From: Lentinus brumalis
Taxonomy: Eukaryota; Basidiomycota; Agaricomycetes; Polyporales; Polyporaceae
Direction of reading: 5' to 3'
Length of the DNA: 45,625 nucleotides
NCBI GenBank assembly: GCA_001792895.1
Contig: MARA01000087.1
Span: forward strand, 1 to 45,625
Shown here: piece after piece, positions 1 through 9,878 of the stretch
Numbering within the stretch: the stretch's first letter is position 1
Layout: each line of letters opens with the position of its first letter
Notes under the pieces: model-generated
Seen by the model: only the letters and a program-made list of their open reading frames with translations
What the model was told of the DNA's origin: nothing
The model's database searches: none
Translations under genes and position numbers: made by a program

Positions 1-122
1 CTAACCCTAACCCTAACCCTAACCCTAACCCTAACCCTAACCCTAACCCTAACCCTAACCCTAACCCTAACCCTAACCCTAACCCTAACCCTAACCCTAA
101 CCCTAACCCTAACCCTAACCCC
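1..122 (+). repeat. Telomere, C-rich strand (CTAACC)20
   Basis: Twenty uninterrupted CTAACC units run from base 1, followed by a last CCCTAA-like fragment that joins unique sequence at about 121-126. The C-rich strand reads 5' to 3' into the chromosome, as expected for a left chromosome end with TTAGGG repeats. About 120 bp is a plausible tract length for a filamentous basidiomycete. The tract abuts coding sequence of the first gene directly, with no subtelomeric spacer. Confidence 0.97.
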
Positions 123-3046
123 TAAGGGACCGGCGTGGAGAGTCTGGTTCCTCTTCCTCTTCCTCTTGCTGTGGGCCGGGCAGGCGAGGACTGTTAATGG
201 GAGGCGACCCGCGAGGAGAGTGCCGAGGGATGGGAGAGTGGGAAGTGCTGATGCTACGTGTCAGGCTGCGACGTGGGCCAAAGACCTGCGGGGGTGCGAC
301 GGACTCGCGATGGTTAGCGCGTGCCTGCTGCGCTAACCATGCCTGGTCTTCCTCTTCGAGGACCTCTCTTTCGTTGCGAACCTGCTGTGCCAGGTCCTCG
401 GGGTCATAAAGGGCAATGTCGCGCACACTGTCAAGTAGACGTCTGTTGACGGCGATGTTGACGGCGGGGCCGGTGAGATCCTCGGGGTAGCGAAGCCAGC
501 CGTTTGTGTTGTGTCTGGCCTTGGTGTCCCACATGCGATCAGTACTCGCGTGCGGAACCCACAAAAGGCCTAGGAACTTCTCTTTGAGAAGGAGGCGCAC
601 AATGTTGGAACTCCGTGTGGTTAGGCTGTCGAGTTCTGCCAGGTAGTCGCGGAAGTATTGAGCATTGCGGAAGTTCTGGAGGTTAGGCGCAATCGGCTTG
701 CCCTTGGGAGGATAATAACGCGGGAACATCATGTCCTTCCACTCGTCTTCGGACAAGATCCGTATGTACGCAGCCTGGAAGGGGAGCGCGGTGACACTCT
801 TGAATACTTCCTCGTTGGCCGCCTGGCGCTCGGCAAGGGACATGGTTAGGCGGGAGGGGGCCAGACGCGAGCGGAAGTTGGGGGCGCACTGAATGATGTC
901 GGAAGGGAATTGGGCCCAGATTTTGGAGAAAACACCATCCAACGGCCGCTCGGGTTCAAGGTCCTCGAATCCGCCGAGGTTGTCGACGTCATCCCCAGTC
1001 ATCTGAAGGCGTCGCTGGCGACGAACCCCGCGGTCCTGCAGGCCAAAGTCATGCAGCACGGGCTCCTGGAGAAGGGTGACCTCCTGGGTCGGGCGCCGGT
1101 TGTTGGTCCGCTCGCGGTTGGAGCGCGACAGCCTGGACAGCCCGAGTGCCATGCCAGAAACCGCCTGCTGAGCGGCAGGGAAGCCTCCTGTCTGCCCATA
1201 CATCAGGCCGAGTTGGAATGGGTCGATCGTGCGGTCCGCGGGCAGACGGAGGTAGCCCCCACCGCGGTCACGAACAATGGCGCATATGAAGTACACCCCA
1301 CGTGGTTCCAGGCATGGTACCATGTTGTCCTCGTCCACCTCCGCCCCTGCATTCTCCTCGTCCTCGGGATCGGCGTCGGGGTCATACCAGTATGCACATG
1401 CCTTCGCGAGCTCCTGCTCAGCCGGGCGCTCGCTGGGCCGGTACATCACTGCATTCATCATGTACACGGTGACCGAGGCGAGCATCATGTTTGGCATCCA
1501 GCGGCGAGCCGCCCCTGGAGTGTCCTTGATCTCACTCAAGAGCTTGTACATGGCTGCCAGTCGGTAGAACTTGAAGTACCTAGGGAGAGGGTCGGTCTGC
1601 GTTCACAAAGATATTCTAACCGGACGTACCACCACATAGAGGCAGGGATCGCAAGTATGGATTGTTCCACCAGCGCATTGGGGAAGTCCGTAAGAGACTG
1701 CCTCGCATAGGCCGCATTGACACGAATCTCGAAACGGGCTGTACCGTCCTGTATGACACCGTTTCGCCCTGCACAGTCCAGGAAGGTGGTGCTAATGGTG
1801 TCCATGTCTTGCAAGAGCTTCTCAATTTTGCCTGGAATGAGGTCGTACGAGCCGCGCCGACGATAAACCCCGTTGTTCATTTGGTAGGTGGCCGCCTTGT
1901 CCGTGGTGTAGACATTGCAATAGACAACATGATCATGCCGCCCGCGGCTGCGAGGTTCTAGGCGGAAACCGGCAAAGTCAGAGAGATGAGCGCTGGCATC
2001 CTGACGGTATAGCTTCTGGCTGCGTGCCAGGTCCTGCTCGACATTCGGTCCAATGGAAGGAAGGGCGTGGCGAATGAGACGAGGATGAGCAACAGTAAGC
2101 CACTGCAGCACGTAGCCCTCTTCGTGAATGTCGATGGCGACGTCAACAAACCAGCGGGTTTGCACCTCCTCCGCAGGAACCAAGGTCAGGTCCAAGGGAG
2201 CCAGCAACGCCTCGAGAGCCTCCCTCCGGGCCTCCTCGTCACCGGGATCATGGAGTGTCTGAGCTTTGACTCCTCGCGCCTCGACCTCGAAGAACGCGTC
2301 CGCGAACGACGCCCCGAGGAGGGCGAGCTTTTGCAGGAACAGCGGGGCAAAGTCATCCAGCGCGGAAGCAGGAAGGTCGTGGGTGATCGTGCCAAGTTGC
2401 CCTCCGCCGCCGCGCGCGAGAGTGGTTGCATGGCGATAGTTGTTGGGCCATTGCGCGGCCACCTCGGGCAGGAGTTCACGGACGCTTGGTAGCAGGGCTC
2501 GGTCATAGATGCTGGCGAAATGCTCCGGAGGAATGGCAGGGTTCGTGTGGGGGTCGAACCGGTGGGGAAAGAACACGCGCACTTGATGGCGGACTCCGTA
2601 TTTGGCAAACATGAAGTTTGGGATCTTGTGAAGCGGAACTTCAACCATGCGCTCCTGCGCTAGTCAGCTCGTACTACGTGCGATGGTGACTCAACACTCA
2701 CTCCCCGTCTAATAGGATACGTAAGGTGCACGTCCGTGGTGAGCGTTTCGCGGAAGGGCGGCACTGCGTGGATCGAGAGCGCTGCTGTGAAGGGCAGATG
2801 CTCGGTGAGGCCGATCAGAGAGTCGAAGTCCCCGCTGACAGTCGGAGACTCGGGAGCATCGAGGTCGAGGGTCGGATTGAGAAACAAACGACGCGCCTCT
2901 CCGTCGATGTCGGCCCGCCCAGCAAGAATGTACTGCATAAACGCGTGGCCGTCATCGTCAGTGTCAGCCAAGTCACGAGCAGTCAAGAGAAACTCTTCCA
3001 GCCCAACGGTCTTGGGAGGGAGGTACTCGTCAGGGAACAGAGGCAT
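120..3046 (-). pseudogene. Unknown-function subtelomeric gene, copy A, cut off by the telomere
   Basis: Three exons on the minus strand. Exon 1 is 3046-2702. A 47-nt intron (2701-2655, GTGAGT donor, CTGAC branch, GCGCAG acceptor) is followed by exon 2, 2654-1630. A 50-nt intron (1629-1580, GTACGT donor, CTAG acceptor; an alternative GTTAGA donor lies 8 nt downstream) is followed by exon 3 from 1579 into the telomere. Removing the introns gives one open frame. I recognise no family. The product is soluble-looking, with many W, Y and R residues in its middle and a Ser/Pro/Arg-rich then poly-Glu C-terminal part. Compared with copy B, the end of the acidic tail is gone: the frame enters the telomere and stops at a TAG supplied by the repeat. 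Function unknown. Confidence 0.8.
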
Positions 3047-3079
3047 GGTGAGTTGAACATACCCCGCCGCCGCCGCCGT

Positions 3080-3092
3080 TCTATATAATATC
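3080..3092 (-). promoter_or_regulatory. TATA box of unknown-function gene, copy A
   Basis: The minus strand reads ATATTATATAGAA about 36-46 bp upstream of the ATG at 3046, next to a GCC-triplet run. The spacing fits a fungal TATA box with a very short 5' leader. The same site is kept in copy B. Confidence 0.55.
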
Positions 3093-3099
3093 CTGGAAC

Positions 3100-3290
3100 G
3101 AAAAATTTCCCCTCTCAGATGGGGAGTGATGCCGCCATGGGATTACCCACCAGCCACATTATCGATTACCCCCGGATGATCGCTGTGCCCTGGGTAAACG
3201 GAAATGCCTGAATGGTCAGTATGTTGGCCACAACTGTTTACCCTAACTGCCTGACCACGCCGATCACCATTGTTTACCATATTGAGCAAG
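3100..3290. other. Intergenic sequence upstream of unknown-function gene, copy A
   Basis: Sequence between the TATA box and the satellite. It contains repeated TTTACCCT/GTTTACC-like words (near 3190-3290) but no frame or structure I can support. Confidence 0.4.
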
Positions 3291-4100
3291 TATGTTACGG
3301 GTGGTTAACGAGACCGCTGGGTACTTATTTGCCGTTATTTACCTGTGTGGTTCGCGCGTGTATTCTCAGGACGCGCCGAACGCAAGCCCGTTCAATAACG
3401 GTGGTCGTCCAGGACGACCACAGGCGGGGGGACCCCACCAGACGCCGGCGGTGGGCACTCCCACGTACGCAGTGGCGCGATACTCCCGTCGGTACATGTT
3501 TGCCGTTATTTACCTGTGTGGTTCGCGTGTATATGCTCATGCCGCGCCGAACGCAACCCTTGGTGGTCGTCCAGGACGACCACAGGGCGGGGGAGCCCAG
3601 TGGTGCGCCAGCGCTTGTGCGTGGTGTCCCGCACATACTGTGGTCGTCCAGGACGACCACAGGCAGGGGCAGGCCCACGAGGCGCCGGCGCTGCGCACTG
3701 CCGCTTACTCAATGGCGGGGTGTTCCAGCGGGTCCATATTTGCCCTTATTTACCTGTGTGGTTCGCGGTGGATAAAATCATGAGGCGCCGAACGCAAGCC
3801 TAACTGGTCGTCCAGGACGACCACAGACGGGGGGAGCCCCATGGTGCGCCAGCGCTTGTGCGTCGTGTCCCGCACATACTGTGGTCGTCCAGGACGACCA
3901 CAGGCGGGGGCAGCCCCACCAGACGCCGGCGCTGGGCACTGCCGCCTTTATCTACTTACCTGAGTTACGTACAGTGGCGTAGTCGGTTCTTATAAATCTG
4001 TTCTCTGTACTCAGTGGCGCGGTACTCCAGCAGGTACATATTTGCCCTTATTTACCTGTGTGGTTCGCGTGGATATGCTCAGCCTTTGACTAATACAGTC
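3290..4100. repeat. Subtelomeric satellite with TGGTCGTCCAGGACGACCA palindromes, copy A
   Basis: Imperfect direct repeats of roughly 160-240 bp. Each has a block TTTACCTGTGTGGTTCGCG, then a GCGCCGAACGCAA block, then a palindrome followed by CACAGGCGGGGG and GCGCCAGCGCTTGTG. Perfect 19-bp palindromes lie at 3402-3420, 3564-3582, 3641-3659, 3805-3823 and 3882-3900. Open frames here change between repeats and show no splicing or codon pattern, so I see no gene. A fragment of the same satellite recurs at 29640-29720. Confidence 0.85.
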
Positions 4101-4305
4101 TGCCCCGAACGCCAGGCCGGTGGTTACCACCCTCTCTATGCAAACGACCAGAATCGCATACGCTAGTAAACGGTTGCATTGAGGTCCCAAGCCCTGACGG
4201 TAGAGGTGTTGAGAGAGACTAAAGTGTCGGCCCTGCTGCCTTGGTTCGTAGACAGTCTAGATAGTGCGTGAGGCAGTAAAAAATACCCGAGCCTGCAAGA
4301 ACAGG

Positions 4306-4380
4306 CAGCCCCGCAGGAATCGAACCTGCGACCGCTCGATGCCTTCGCAGAGCGGCTTACCCACTAAGCCAGGAGGGCTG
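4306..4380 (-). tRNA. tRNA-like Pol III gene 1, copy A
   Basis: On the minus strand a 75-nt unit has an A box (TGGCTTAGTGGG), a GGCT/AGCC D stem, a GCTC/GAGC arm and a perfect T arm GCAGGTTCGATTCCTGC (B box). CAGCCCT at the 5' end pairs with GGGGCTG at the 3' end. A T6 terminator lies about 23 nt downstream (4278-4283). The anticodon arm is irregular, with a loop of about 12 nt, and one extra base separates the acceptor from the D stem. I therefore call it tRNA-like rather than naming an isotype. Confidence 0.55.
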
Positions 4381-4463
4381 ATGCTCAGTACCATCAGCAC
4401 CGCGTCCCACCCCAATAACACGGTGTCGCCAGCTGACTGACAAAAAACATACGAGCAGTGAAA

Positions 4464-4537
4464 CAGCCCCGCAGGAATCGAACCTGCGACCGCTCAATGC
4501 ATTGCACAGCGGCTTACCCACTAAGCCAGGAGGGCTG
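4464..4537 (-). tRNA. tRNA-like Pol III gene 2, copy A
   Basis: Second tandem copy, about 158 bp from the first, with the same A box, D stem and T arm. The anticodon region differs (AATGCATTGCACAG on the plus strand instead of GATGCCTTCGCAGAG). A T6 terminator follows at 4442-4447 on the minus strand. The 5' flank TGGTACTGAGCACCAG is shared with the other units, so the repeat unit is larger than the tRNA part. Confidence 0.55.
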
Positions 4538-4622
4538 GTGCTCAGTACCATCAGAACCCCGTGTCATGCCAATAAGCTGCCGTTGTCAGGCGACAAAAAA
4601 AGTCACTCGCCACTTATTATAC

Positions 4623-4697
4623 CAGCCCCGCAGGAATCGAACCTGCGACCGCTCGATGCCTTCGCAGAGCGGCTTACCCACTACGCCAGTAGGGCTG
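4623..4697 (-). tRNA. tRNA-like Pol III gene 3, copy A
   Basis: Third tandem copy, with A box (TACTGGCGTAGTGGG), a T arm identical to the other two and a T7 terminator at 4595-4601 followed by TGTCGCCTGACAA, a trailer motif shared by several of these genes. The acceptor ends pair (CAGCCCT with GGGGCTG). The anticodon is not assignable by eye. Confidence 0.55.
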
Positions 4698-4749
4698 GTA
4701 CACAGACCGACCCGAAACTAACCCTCACATGGAAGCAGCCCTCTGGACT

Positions 4750-5480
4750 CAGTGGTGAACAGAGAACAGAAGAACCGACGCTACCGTAAGTAACTCAGGT
4801 AATAGGTAACAATTTAATACCCCGCCGGCCCGGTGGCTCAGTAAGGACCGATCTGATATACGGTAAGTCACTCAGCTTATTAAGATGTATGTACGAATTT
4901 ATGGTGCTAAGCGCCACCCGGCCGTGTACATGCGTGGTCGTCCAGGACGACCAGTGTGCGCCGGGAACCCCGGCCGTGCTGGCTCTGCCACTAGGGACAT
5001 TGAAACTCTCAAAACATTTCCATGTCCCGGACTCACCATCAGGCAGAGAACCGTGGCTAGAGAGAGAGAGAGAGAGAGAGATATTCATTTAGTAGTCATT
5101 AAACCCTAAAGTGCAGCGCTACACGACCGTGCCCACAGCCCACCATGTGGTCGTCCAGGACGACCACGGTGTACACTGAGCCCGCGGAGATTAAGCGCTC
5201 GTCCCTCCAGCCCGCTATAGTCGTCCAGGACGACCATTCAGCCATGCTGAGCTGTGCACCAGAAACATTGAAACTCCCAATCAAATTGCATGTATCGCAC
5301 ACAACAGCAGAGAAGTCACTTAAGTACTCATTATCATCGAGTACAGCGGGACCTCAGGCACCATGGAACGGTTGTACATATATACGCATCAATGATACAA
5401 GATCTAAAGTACATGCGACAGCGGCGGCCCAAGAAACTAGAGGGGTAACTACGTCTTTGCTATGTGTGTAGTCCGTTACC
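4750..5480. repeat. Non-coding spacer with three palindromes and an AG microsatellite, copy A
   Basis: Palindromes at 4935-4953 and 5148-5166, and a one-base variant at 5218-5236. A pure AG dinucleotide run lies at about 5059-5082; it is two bases longer in copy B. An ACATTGAAACTC-type word occurs twice, after the palindromes. No gene is supported. Confidence 0.7.
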
Positions 5481-5487
5481 CGCTCCT

Positions 5488-5710
5488 CTATGACCGCTTC
5501 CCTCTCCTCCGCTTGTCCTTGGCCTTGTCCGCCTTGGCCTCCTGGTCCGCCTTCCCTGCCTTCCTGGGGCCCATTTTGGCGGTGAGCTCCGAGGCGGCCC
5601 CGACGTCGCTCAACTTGTCGAGCAAGTCCGTGTTGCGGCCCTTCCTCAGGCTGCTGCGTCGCTCGTCCCCGGCCACCACCTGCGCGGGGCTGACCTCAGC
5701 GCGCTTCCGT
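5488..5710 (-). pseudogene. 3' end of SNF2-like helicase gene, copy A, split off by the retrotransposon
   Basis: The minus-strand frame ends in a Lys/Arg-rich tail (KADQEAKADKAKDKRRRGKR) and a TAG at 5488-5490. It continues in copy B without a break into the rest of the last exon (39926 upward). In copy A the frame is interrupted at 5710 by the LTR, and the remainder of the gene resumes at 14665. The tail is rich in Lys, Ala and Asp and looks disordered. Confidence 0.88.
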
Positions 5711-6525
5711 TGTAGAAGAGATTCACGCTGACATCTATGAGACACTTAGCTTATGCAGGTCAGGCAACACGAGCCTTACAAGACAAGAACGCGTCGGCAA
5801 GCACGCGTCACAGAAGCCTCGACATCGCCATGCCCAAGACCCGAACGGCGTCGGCAGGTCTGGAGGGTCTGGACGCGTTCTGCATCGTACGCTCCCCGTT
5901 CATGTCTTCTGCTCGCTACCTAGTTCGCTTCCGCTTTCGTCTCCTCCCTCCACTTTCGTCTCCTCCGCTTTCTTGTTCTCGCTTTTCACCACTCTCCTCT
6001 CCCCTCTCTTGATATCACGGCGAGTGTCTGGGCTTAATGACTCGGTCAGCGACGGAGACGGTAGGCAGCAGACTGCGACGTTCTGTTCACCAGCGGCTGA
6101 GGGCGGCAGTCGCACGCGTCTTGGTGGCAGTCCGATCGTATGTCTCGCCGAGTAATTCCTCCGTCAGCGAGCCGAAGAGTGACGCTCCCACATTCCCGTG
6201 GACGATTCTGTTTCCGTGATGGGCATTCTAGCTATACTTCCTTCTCGATTGTCGCGCAGTGATGTGGTGGGGCCCCGGCCTAGAGCACGGCTCGTGGGGC
6301 GCCCTCAGATGTATATGTACCGCAGAGCTACAGGCTCGGAATCCAGTTTTCCCCCACCCTCTAGCCTCAGTTCGTCTCTCCGTCGTTCGCCGCCCGTCCC
6401 TCGTAGCCCCGCAGCCCGTATCCCCGTCGCATTCCCTGTCCCTCGACTCGTCTTCCCGCTCGACGTCAAGCCGAAGGCGGACCAGCGACAGCTAGACAAG
6501 CCACGCAAGACCCGTTACTTCCACA
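5711..6525 (+). repeat. 5' LTR, 815 bp
   Basis: Bounded by TG and CA, with the same length and, as far as compared, the same sequence as the 3' LTR (offset 8,139). The CT-rich stretch near 5940-6010 and the region to about 6300 contain no obvious TATA box. Short open frames in it are repeated exactly in the other LTR and are not genes. Confidence 0.93.
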
Positions 6526-6527
6526 AC

Positions 6528-6537
6528 TGGTGACCAC
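6528..6537 (+). other. Candidate primer-binding site
   Basis: TGGTGACCAC begins two bases after the 5' LTR. It would pair with a tRNA 3' end of sequence GTGGTCACCA, i.e. an acceptor arm plus CCA. The position and the leading TGG fit a tRNA primer; which tRNA cannot be said from the sequence alone. Confidence 0.5.
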
Positions 6538-6601
6538 CGCAGGGGAAGGTCTTGGTCTCTCGTCACTCCAGGTCACGCATCCGGTACTACTCTGCGGGTA
6601 T

Positions 6602-9600
6602 ATGCCCAAGGAGCCGACACGGCGTCCATCCACGACACAGCCATCGCCTCGTATTCGACCTTCGCCATCACCGGCTCCTCGTCGCTTGGCACCGCTCGCC
6701 TCGTCGCTACGACGGTCTCCACGAAGCCAGAGCTCGACGTCGAGTACTGGTCTTGCGTTGCAGATAGCTGAGTCTCCCACATTGTCCGGTCGATTGTCCC
6801 GTACCAGTTCCTTGAGTCAGCCGTCGTCGCAGTCACAGTCGAGATCATCGTCGCGGTCTCCCGCCGCATCGCTGAACTCGAGTGTCGATCTCTCGTCTCT
6901 ATCAGGCCTGTCATCTTCCGTTCCGTCTCTGTCGTCATCCGTTCAGTCCCATTCGCCTCCCGTTTCACGTGAATCGTCTCCAGAGTCGTGTGCGCCCCGT
7001 ATATTACTCACGAGGCCGACCCCGCCTCGAGTTTCGACGCATACAGTCACACCGTCTCTCTGTTCTAGTCAGCCTGTGTCTCAGAGCCCGTTAGTCATGT
7101 CTCCGAAAACTGCAGGACATTTGCCGTTGAAAGATGATAAGAACGCTCCGCGCTTCAAAGGCAAACACGTCGAAGAGTTCATTACCTCGCTAGAGGACAT
7201 TGCGAATGCGAACACAGTAGAGGTGAAGCAGCTGCCCAAGGCGGTTGTCAGATATGCGTCTTCGAAGGTTAAGAGCGTACTCGAGGCTGAAGTTGCCTTC
7301 GAAGGAGACGACTGGGATATCGCCAAGGAGAGGCTGCGTTACATCTTTGGCTCTCTGACACATACGCATAAGCCTGACCCACGGAAATTACGCAAATTCG
7401 CTGAGCTTTCCGCGGCAAACAACTCGGTGACGTCTCTGGTCACCCTTGACCAGTACAACTTTGAGTTTTCCCGCAGGGCGGGTAAACTCGTCCAGGATGG
7501 TGCGATGTCGCAGCGCGAGCTCAACGATCTCTTCCATCATGGTCTACCGAAGCGTTTGCGTACCGCGATATTGAAAGACCTCGTTGACGTGGTCCGTAAA
7601 CGTTCAGGCAAGGGACTCTCTGAATCCAATCAGCCGACTAAGACGGAGGTCTTGGACACTGCCAGGGACTACTACAAGGCTGTTGATGCCATGCGCAAGC
7701 GCGCCGGCACAGACTCTTCGTCCGATGAGTCCCTGTCTGATTCTAGTGCGGCAGCTTCGCCATCCTCCAGTTCCGCTTCAGATTCCGATGATACATCTCG
7801 TGATAAACGACGCAAAGGCCGCTCTGGCCGCTCTGGCAAACGACGAAAGCATCGCTCCGCTTCGACTCAGCCGAAGAGATCTTCGAGCGAGCAGGATAAG
7901 CCTCGAGAACGTACACATTCTCACTCAGATTCGGAGGTGGAGCCTCTGTCCAGGAAAGACTTCCATCGGGAGTTCGAAGCAATGACGCAGAGGTGGTTCC
8001 GGGATAATGGACTGAACTCGTACGGCCCGGGCCCTTCAGGTTCCGCTGCCATGCCCGCCGCTCCTCAAATCTTCCCGAACCCGTCCGTGCCTCCGCAGTT
8101 CAATGTGATGCAAGGCTCCGGCCCTTCTCACTACCCGTCGCGCTCCTTCGCTCCGCGCAATTGTTACGTTTGCGGCAAGACAGAGGGAATGGACCTAGAC
8201 CATCTTCTCGGCATGCATCGCTGCCCGGAGACTACGCGTCTGGTACAGGACGGGTTGGTGATCTTCAGCCCAGTCAATGGTCGTCTATCGTTCCCCAACG
8301 GCCAGCCTCTGCCTTCCACAGATCACATGCCTCAGGGCATTGCTGCATTCCTCCGAGACCCCACTCGTACGGTTCAGCAGCAGACTCCCGTACAAGCTCG
8401 CCGTGATCCGCCTCCGCATCAGGCTTCAGTGATGTCGGTGGGACTCTGTCTAGACGGCAGACCGGTGCTATCGTATCCTTCGGTTGTTTCGTCATCCCTT
8501 GGACAGGCTCACGCGTTTCCAGTCTCTACACGTTCGCAGGGGAAGCTCCCGACTGCCACCAAGTCCGTTCACTGGCAAGATTCGGCTCCTCACGTCGATC
8601 CTGCGCCGACTGCTCCTTTGGTGGCTCCCCCGTCCTCGCGCCCTCCTTCAGTCAACACAGAGAAGGGATGGCGCGATGCACAGAAGGACAAGGCTCGACC
8701 CCCATCAGCTGCTTACGACGACTCCACCTCCCGCATCCGCACGACAGGTCGGCAGTCGCCCCTCCGCTTCACGTCAGACGTGCAGGATAGCGTCTCGGTC
8801 GCGTCCTTGGAAGACCACATTCTTGGCACTCGGGTCACCTTGACGCTCCGCGAGTGCCTAGGTATGTCCACATCCCTTCAGAAGCGTATGGCTGCACTCG
8901 TGAAAACGCGTCGTGACTTCGGGTCCGCAACTCAGCCTCGTGAATCGGCAACAGCTCAGGCAGCCTCCAATGCTGCCTCTGTTGCTGATTCCGGCAGCAT
9001 TGCACCTCACCTTGAGGCTGAGATCTCATTCACGCAAGGCAGTGAGCATCTCGATGATCTCTTAGACCGCTACGCTGCGAGCATCGCGCTCGCGGATTCG
9101 AGGCAGTTTGCCATGGTCTCCGGAGTCATTCAGGTTGTTTTCGCTGGTAGGAAGGCGGACTTCCTGGTTGACTCCGGATCTGAATTGAACCTCGCTTCGC
9201 AACGTCTGTATGATCCGAAAACAATGAAATTAGATGAAGATGGCTCCCGTTGGACACTGCGCGGCATCGGCGGCGACCCCATCGCTCTTCTGGGATGTGC
9301 GCTGGATGTTCCTGTGCAACTCGGGGGTCGCAACTTTGACCATCACTTCTTTATATCTTCGTCCCATTACGGCTCGCACGATGGTATCTTAGGACAACCA
9401 TGGTTATCATTCTTCGCTGCCCGCTTCGAATATTCTCGAGATGGCGCGACAACCCTCAGGGTACACCCTTCAGGTACCACGGAGGGTCCGTCGGTTGCTG
9501 TACAAATGTGCCCGCCGCGTCATCCACGGAATGCAGACAGACTCGTCCTCACTTCCAAGGTGGAGGAAGTGTCTGATTGCGAGACTTCGGACGAACCTTC

Positions 9601-9619
9601 CTCCGGTCCGGATTTTTGA
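6602..9619 (+). CDS. gag: Retrotransposon Gag-protease
   Basis: The first in-frame ATG is at 6602, giving about 1,005 residues. The first 165 residues are Ser/Pro/Arg-rich and low in complexity. A Gag-like helical region follows at about residues 166-360 (HVEEFITSLEDIAN onward), then an Asp/Ser/Arg/Lys-rich linker, then a Cys/His cluster at about 520-540 (CYVCGK, then His, HRC) that resembles a widely spaced CCHC knuckle. Near residue 856 the retropepsin active site reads FLVDSGSELN. The frame ends in TGA at 9617-9619. The pol frame is in a different register and does not overlap it. Gag packages the element RNA; the protease processes the polyprotein. Confidence 0.9.
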   Translation: MPKEPTRRPSTTQPSPRIRPSPSPAPRRLAPLASSLRRSPRSQSSTSSTGLALQIAESPTLSGRLSRTSSLSQPSSQSQSRSSSRSPAASLNSSVDLSSLSGLSSSVPSLSSSVQSHSPPVSRESSPESCAPRILLTRPTPPRVSTHTVTPSLCSSQPVSQSPLVMSPKTAGHLPLKDDKNAPRFKGKHVEEFITSLEDIANANTVEVKQLPKAVVRYASSKVKSVLEAEVAFEGDDWDIAKERLRYIFGSLTHTHKPDPRKLRKFAELSAANNSVTSLVTLDQYNFEFSRRAGKLVQDGAMSQRELNDLFHHGLPKRLRTAILKDLVDVVRKRSGKGLSESNQPTKTEVLDTARDYYKAVDAMRKRAGTDSSSDESLSDSSAAASPSSSSASDSDDTSRDKRRKGRSGRSGKRRKHRSASTQPKRSSSEQDKPRERTHSHSDSEVEPLSRKDFHREFEAMTQRWFRDNGLNSYGPGPSGSAAMPAAPQIFPNPSVPPQFNVMQGSGPSHYPSRSFAPRNCYVCGKTEGMDLDHLLGMHRCPETTRLVQDGLVIFSPVNGRLSFPNGQPLPSTDHMPQGIAAFLRDPTRTVQQQTPVQARRDPPPHQASVMSVGLCLDGRPVLSYPSVVSSSLGQAHAFPVSTRSQGKLPTATKSVHWQDSAPHVDPAPTAPLVAPPSSRPPSVNTEKGWRDAQKDKARPPSAAYDDSTSRIRTTGRQSPLRFTSDVQDSVSVASLEDHILGTRVTLTLRECLGMSTSLQKRMAALVKTRRDFGSATQPRESATAQAASNAASVADSGSIAPHLEAEISFTQGSEHLDDLLDRYAASIALADSRQFAMVSGVIQVVFAGRKADFLVDSGSELNLASQRLYDPKTMKLDEDGSRWTLRGIGGDPIALLGCALDVPVQLGGRNFDHHFFISSSHYGSHDGILGQPWLSFFAARFEYSRDGATTLRVHPSGTTEGPSVAVQMCPPRHPRNADRLVLTSKVEEVSDCETSDEPSSGPDF

Positions 9620-9878
9620 TGGCAGGCGCGATTGTCGAGAGTACCGCCGCGTCTGCAATACCTCTCATTGGTCGTACTCTCAGTATTCTTCTTGGTTCTT
9701 CCCCGACCCCGGTTTCCAACGATGACCTTGTGTATGCCACTGCTTTGAACCCCCCGACAACTTTGACCGTCTCCTCCGTTTTGCCGAGTTCGCAGCTCCG
9801 TCCACTTCCGTACTTTCTAAGAGCCCTTGGGTCTGCCGTGCCCTCTCGGCTGACTCCCTCACTCGTCTCGTTTATCCG

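Larger units (their letters stand above)
126..5710. repeat. Subtelomeric 11.3-kb unit, copy A, telomere-side part
   Basis: This block is repeated in direct orientation at about 34290-39924 with an offset near 34,214. Differences seen by eye are few: for example C/T at 2461, T/G at 3782, G/C at 4305, two extra bases of an AG run, A/G at 5217 and C/G at 5511. It carries the unknown-function gene, the palindrome satellite, the tRNA-like triplet and the last codons of the SNF2-like gene. The rest of the copy lies beyond the retrotransposon at 14665-20329. Confidence 0.93.

Noticed and set aside
910..1710. 266-codon plus-strand frame opposite the unknown-function gene
   Set aside because: It is the antisense shadow of exon 3, spans the intron without splice logic, and the minus strand has the coherent three-exon frame.
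3212..3783. Frames of 160-190 codons with repeated VVQDDHR or GRPGRPQ words
   Set aside because: All arise from the TGGTCGTCCAGGACGACCA palindrome read in different frames on both strands.
3402..5236. CRISPR array
   Set aside because: Palindromic repeats with irregular spacing and repeated, non-unique spacers in a eukaryotic chromosome with spliced genes; no cas genes.
5711..6525. Genes in the LTRs (frames of 60-110 codons)
   Set aside because: The same frames occur exactly in both LTRs and have no recognisable product.
6530..6532. GTG start for gag
   Set aside because: It overlaps the candidate primer-binding site; the first ATG at 6602 is a more likely eukaryotic start.
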